Positions 42,901 to 43,229 of a DNA stretch of 43,229 nt are shown one piece after another. The translations under genes were made by a program, and so were the position numbers. The notes beneath the pieces were generated by a model. The model did no database searches and was not told the DNA's origin. It was given only the letters and a program-made list of their open reading frames with translations. Source of the DNA: Clostridia bacterium (GTDB lineage Bacteria; Bacillota; Clostridia; Oscillospirales; CAG-272). Positions within the stretch are counted from its first letter, which is position 1, and each line of letters begins with the position of its first letter. Location of the stretch: assembly GCA_017503865.1 (NCBI GenBank), contig JAFVSI010000035.1, positions 1 through 43,229 of the forward strand. The letters run 5' to 3'.

Positions 42901-43229
42901 TTATACTCCGCATTATAATTTGAAACATCAGTAAAATCAATGTCCACAATACCGCTTACCCAACGGAGAGGTGAACCACTTGTTGTTCCGCCCTCGGTTG
43001 CTCCGCACTCGGTACAGTACTGACATGCGGAAATTGCGGGAGCAATACAGGTAGCTGCCTTTGCAGGTCTGTCAATATAGGCGTGAGAGCCTGTTGCCTC
43101 ACACTTTGTAAAGGTCTTGTAACCTACAGTACCGCAAGTAGCACAGCTTGTATAATAATAGGAAGTACCGTTCTCATTTGTAAACCTAAGAGAATCGTTT
43201 ACGTTCATCGCAAAAGTACAACCGTCAGC
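33921..43229 (-). CDS. Giant secreted multi-module protein, paralogue of the neighbour; N-terminus outside the window
   Basis: The reading frame is open to the right edge (ADGCTF before the first Met), so 3102 residues are visible and the start is missing. Visible modules are five CBM9-like units at about 90-406, 553-870, 1080-1413, 1616-1926 and 2133-2390. They are interrupted by CxxC ribbons (TYYHSCTECG, YYKSCSRCG, GIKSCTCG) and RWxSGT-type lead-ins. At about 2443-2876 lies a ceramidase-like domain (IIAVTHNHSVPN, NWQAHLAS, GASGNVNLS). The last 120 residues are the C-terminal module. The ending order matches the 4460-residue neighbour, but the DUF4886 domain is absent between the last ribbon and the last CBM9-like module. 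No sortase signal or membrane segment follows the module. Function is unknown; surface binding plus amide or ester hydrolysis is inferred. Confidence 0.85.
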   Translation of the reverse strand, partial: ADGCTFAMNVNDSLRFTNENGTSYYYTSCATCGTVGYKTFTKCEATGSHAYIDRPAKAATCIAPAISACQYCTECGATEGGTTSGSPLRWVSGIVDIDFTDVSNYNAEYKQGVHVAGAVSDYDGNLTWSKSSAPKGVPQLIENAVAMPTDNKYVANHYAGSYQSTKTGGDYYNNAPLDDQTNINKVPDLVYYAAQDNDSLFLTFKVIHKTWTEEEVTKFYKSINYFFRIGINPDDYSQQLVVKVGANASAFTTVGFSRSAPTAAIVSSSHADWPGTEDGGAPWIANSGFAAYKLVGGVEQGSVSLTANKTGQESPYAVYMTIELDKAELAKAWDSVYSTSFYNDNDTVDNLEDDTFSISNTIFACGSHSTNDATNTQLRFTHGAVSIPKGVVNVSPWSTYCVLLPDVIVVGDEKEISGCSFTAHNTDTKYRVEGTLDTYYHSCTECGASGIRTFKADMYGLVYDQEDATLEGAVKTAPACETDGVGIKSCTCGKLDPTETNTFVIPALGHDFAELMVANNLIRQATCVVGAEYYKSCSRCGAVSDEIFTTSPLRWVSGEKPDDAIDYSALYTLGQNAYIVGSEAKVADTLKPDDLEYGANYKKGLTFKDYDKGLVDVTGEGNKVKSILTTGGAATSMMTTAPNVVAQADSDFVDLPEADYYVAYNSDYVFLTIREVGGTYTNINDQVMNTQRLGSVYIRIGFNPANPNQYINLSNNVAADIAFGGFYNNGTKVTSGFGTILEGGISRKYVVATENDAGATGANGNNVGYGSTGKYVTYHTVILNKTELANAYNTAFGTQTYTKETLPNTMFVSLYGTPTNQRGGGFVSSKTDDANYVSKSGKAYQMAYGLTKLETAYNGVYTIPDLIVLGEEKETGCSFTEHTLDYPVPDSDTGTTEDFYHSCSLCGSAGVRTFTVSYTVDPETSEKVYDIKSSYTADDDTVDGAIVAEATCLETGTGIYSCIICGAIEPTGEKTFTIPAQGHDDTTWVDGEISDANLKSAATCTSLAVYYQKCERCGESAYVLEGEETTHTFTYGELLAHNWQDVAAKAPTCSAGGYNAHQKCSECPARSAEYVEYAPTRWVSGTVGTDYTSLPTYGQKVYVSGSAAELQTGETISIDAKIDDGYVRVTPTAAEGGVPKVLAAGRYYDATHTSDDAARATSGNVDIVSDMEYYVAYSADKIYFLIRDIGAEYVDDNDTPDDTKDDVIYRSRRHNYTWRLGFNPQDYSQALLLTTDYRYGATGFEHVAVELTDLQDATTSYKTAVYYTANAANVVGSTKMLTYSYDAANDKTTGSGSGGNQNRDGAQYCKFIEFELDKQAIINIFNGLNGTNYTKETFPNTMFFAASTSFMWGTVASDGTVNTSNDDEITNSTTGTYSVVYGDIVPSDKDMPEGATTRLIPHVIVLGDEKELGCDFTVHDTTYPVPDSDTGTTEDFYHSCSICGSVGARTFTVSYTVDPDTDEKVYDINSSYGDIKSIDTLLPGQEGASCGSTVEYYKSCEDCGAISNVTFSEELVHNWENIIVEGKNDTPVSEATCTEDAVYKKYCQNCGEPSPDETWVDEGSKLGHDWTNAQARAATCIAIGNNAYTYCDRCDVKHNSDNCDVAECEHTDYEEYAATRWPSGTTYPAMDYTSLSYLGQEYLVTGQDGILPDDFTWDDLGWIVSNEETGAKDGKGLAGVGAKVVSTNKYLAQNYAGAAQTTTSNHLYYNNAPVASYTDADLAKAPDLEYYVAQNSSKIYITFRMIGSKWQEEGTDVYFQRANYYFRIGLNSEDFSQTAIVKWEAGAEQAQIGGFVKGGTTSWLKVDDTYPQDWITNSNFSSYHYDGTTDGNLMNPVNHNSWGQFSAYMTVEIDKAKFADAWNTIYGNFTVNDITNTLYVAASHSCLSYTNGYSTYVTYGTYYNTNLGNKCPLIPDVIVFGDDKESDTCSYTFHKVDDRFKVKGTTDTYYHSCEHCGAMGTKTFKTDEEGTLKYQDIILDSLAVESQIVSCTQDGLYYKSCTCGVLAKDDTNYTGETTFTVDALGHDFTVRVEDEAHVKSSVNCQTLNEYWLECSRCNTIANETIDAEAYFVSANYGPHFIDTNWTNRNGTHYKVCTVENCTYKVEEAACTYEADVCTVCQDNKFDWDGATKADSNTYYAENVSGATPTLDGVIDTDEYGTAITVTSPRLMLNSSMNAWADTETDSTRFVIEKLLPAYMEYYFAYDNDYIYVAVRDVSKDKDADVGVTMRNNYHFTLGFDPDNPDVYFSFGGYRTDGNAAGWNVLKYNKKTIDLKTYNLIDEGVFRKYEKGSTDSSSYLAYGDIGSVNGNIDQTDVAWAADIEFRISKETLKQILKEQTGKDYSNFSNAMWFSATTLGYNNNIDTTGNSQYVRWIGQGESFYDIVVFDEETATITCPAVSYCECGKELSYHKAQAPTLDAVGWNEYVSCSCGYTTYSELPKATETFKTGYDRIVITPTDLSKFLDYDSVHTDIYSTCVAVNDGEKTILMFTLDLGSLAEEYCVTLRNRISKITGVPLDNIIIAVTHNHSVPNLNEDSKWRFTTYHAMAESALRAMDDLKESTIKVGTTKTTGLAWVRNFVNDKGQFVASNGPGTDRGSVASAWDVDDVLQAVRFVRDDAKDILLINWQAHLASGTVYDKMIHSDMAGIIRDDIEAEDDDVKVAYFAGASGNVNLSAPTSADKTATAEKYGFNDEFKLFENVAHAVATLTLGIDNFRTIDSGRINIEREEYVLYVKEEISDAAYNYAAIVKANPEYAGQAFPTYAAGYLQKRYENKRDNEGKRTLDISALSFGDLALVNVPYEIFDNSGKQIKDASHFEMTLVFSNSGGAAAYMPSTEAFNLPSLLSTDDKIVPVKDLKFPESEADELANPDWYRDRPYETMATYFEDGSAEEMVAEYNRLLLNFRGHDWSAWTIVTEPTAEATGKASRSCSKGCIEILELPTLTNDNVSDVATVGKYTVSGGVYVYMYIDGTTVSISTEFVSVDITWGTMSFVYTNCMWNPEDLEYNIGEWQPAEADANVITIDNAGTVNVNVTFIYVAEDAYADVIGGSFTGVDANGTVEVVAKETENITLELIRKAIPQKGENLSVGTVTITITKAENAE
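33924..34293 (-). repeat. C-terminal module DNA, near-identical to 20232-20600
   Basis: This is the second copy of the module described at 20232-20600. It is about 94 percent identical by eye over 365 bases, while the ceramidase-like parts just upstream differ far more. Confidence 0.8.
38815..38990 (-). repeat. Intragenic repeat, copy with match at 40430-40610
   Basis: A stretch encoding a YPVPDSDTGTTEDFYHSC ribbon and the following ARTFTVSYTVDPDTDEK part is nearly identical in DNA to 40430-40610 of the same gene. The neighbouring modules are clearly diverged. It indicates local duplication or gene conversion within the giant gene. Confidence 0.7.

Noticed and set aside
43206-43208. ATG near the right edge as start of the upstream giant
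   Set aside because: The same frame continues to the edge and encodes ADGCTFA, which matches the GCSF-type opening of the ribbon repeats elsewhere. There is also no signal peptide after this ATG, so the gene begins outside the window.
20229-43229. Cysteine-rich repeats as a CRISPR array or tandem DNA satellite
   Set aside because: The repeats are in frame, degenerate, of unequal spacing and protein-coding. They have no short identical direct repeats with unique spacers.

Overview
The window looks like a chromosomal segment of a low-to-moderate G+C Gram-positive anaerobe (Bacillota, class Clostridia), most likely an uncultured gut lineage. The grounds are the rpsF-ssb-rpsR operon, strong AGGAGG ribosome binding sites, sigma-A-type promoters, lipobox lipoproteins, DUF1622 and DUF1294 membrane proteins, and very large secreted repeat proteins with CxxC ribbons of a kind I associate with intestinal Clostridia. 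Assignment below class level cannot be made from the sequence. I saw no rRNA, tRNA, CRISPR array, insertion sequence or phage gene.

Layout. (1) 184-1272, minus: a secreted one-module CBM9-like protein with a C-terminal membrane anchor. (2) 1464-7840, plus: a tight eight-gene operon made of an HD-domain hydrolase, deoD, deoB, cdd and four consecutive paralogous endonuclease/exonuclease/phosphatase (EEP) proteins. It ends at a bidirectional terminator. (3) 9098-7900, minus: rpsF-ssb-rpsR with a perfect TTGACA-17-TATAAT promoter and a structured leader. It is divergent from rpmB (9383-9568). (4) 9629-18014, plus: a GME-fold-like protein, a metallo-beta-lactamase-fold hydrolase, gltX, glnS, a DUF1294 protein, a short MutS-like ATPase, an AsnC/Lrp regulator and a PLP aminotransferase. 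This run ends at a second bidirectional terminator. (5) 43229-18049, minus: an accessory surface region. In transcription order it holds a giant protein whose N-terminus lies outside the window (3102 residues visible), a second giant of 4460 residues, a lipoprotein, a small abundant-looking secreted protein, a second lipoprotein and a DUF1622 membrane protein.

The surface region is the least ordinary part. Both giants are strings of CBM9-like modules (eight in one, five visible in the other) separated by cysteine-ribbon repeats. Both end in the same order: last CBM9-like module, neutral-ceramidase-like domain, small beta-rich C-terminal module. The 4460-residue protein also has a DUF4886 (SGNH-like) domain that its neighbour lacks at the corresponding position. 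The C-terminal module is nearly identical between the giants even at DNA level, and a diverged stand-alone copy is the small secreted protein at 19100-19651. Neither giant has a sortase motif or C-terminal membrane segment. I infer that the small protein, the two related lipoproteins and the C-terminal modules may form an assembly or anchoring system for the giants, but the sequence shows only homology and gene order.

In the nucleotide operon, DeoD, DeoB and Cdd form a nucleoside salvage route. The four leaderless EEP enzymes in the same transcription unit are probably cytoplasmic phosphodiesterases or phosphatases acting on a related or unknown substrate. Four tandem copies suggest substrate diversification or dosage.
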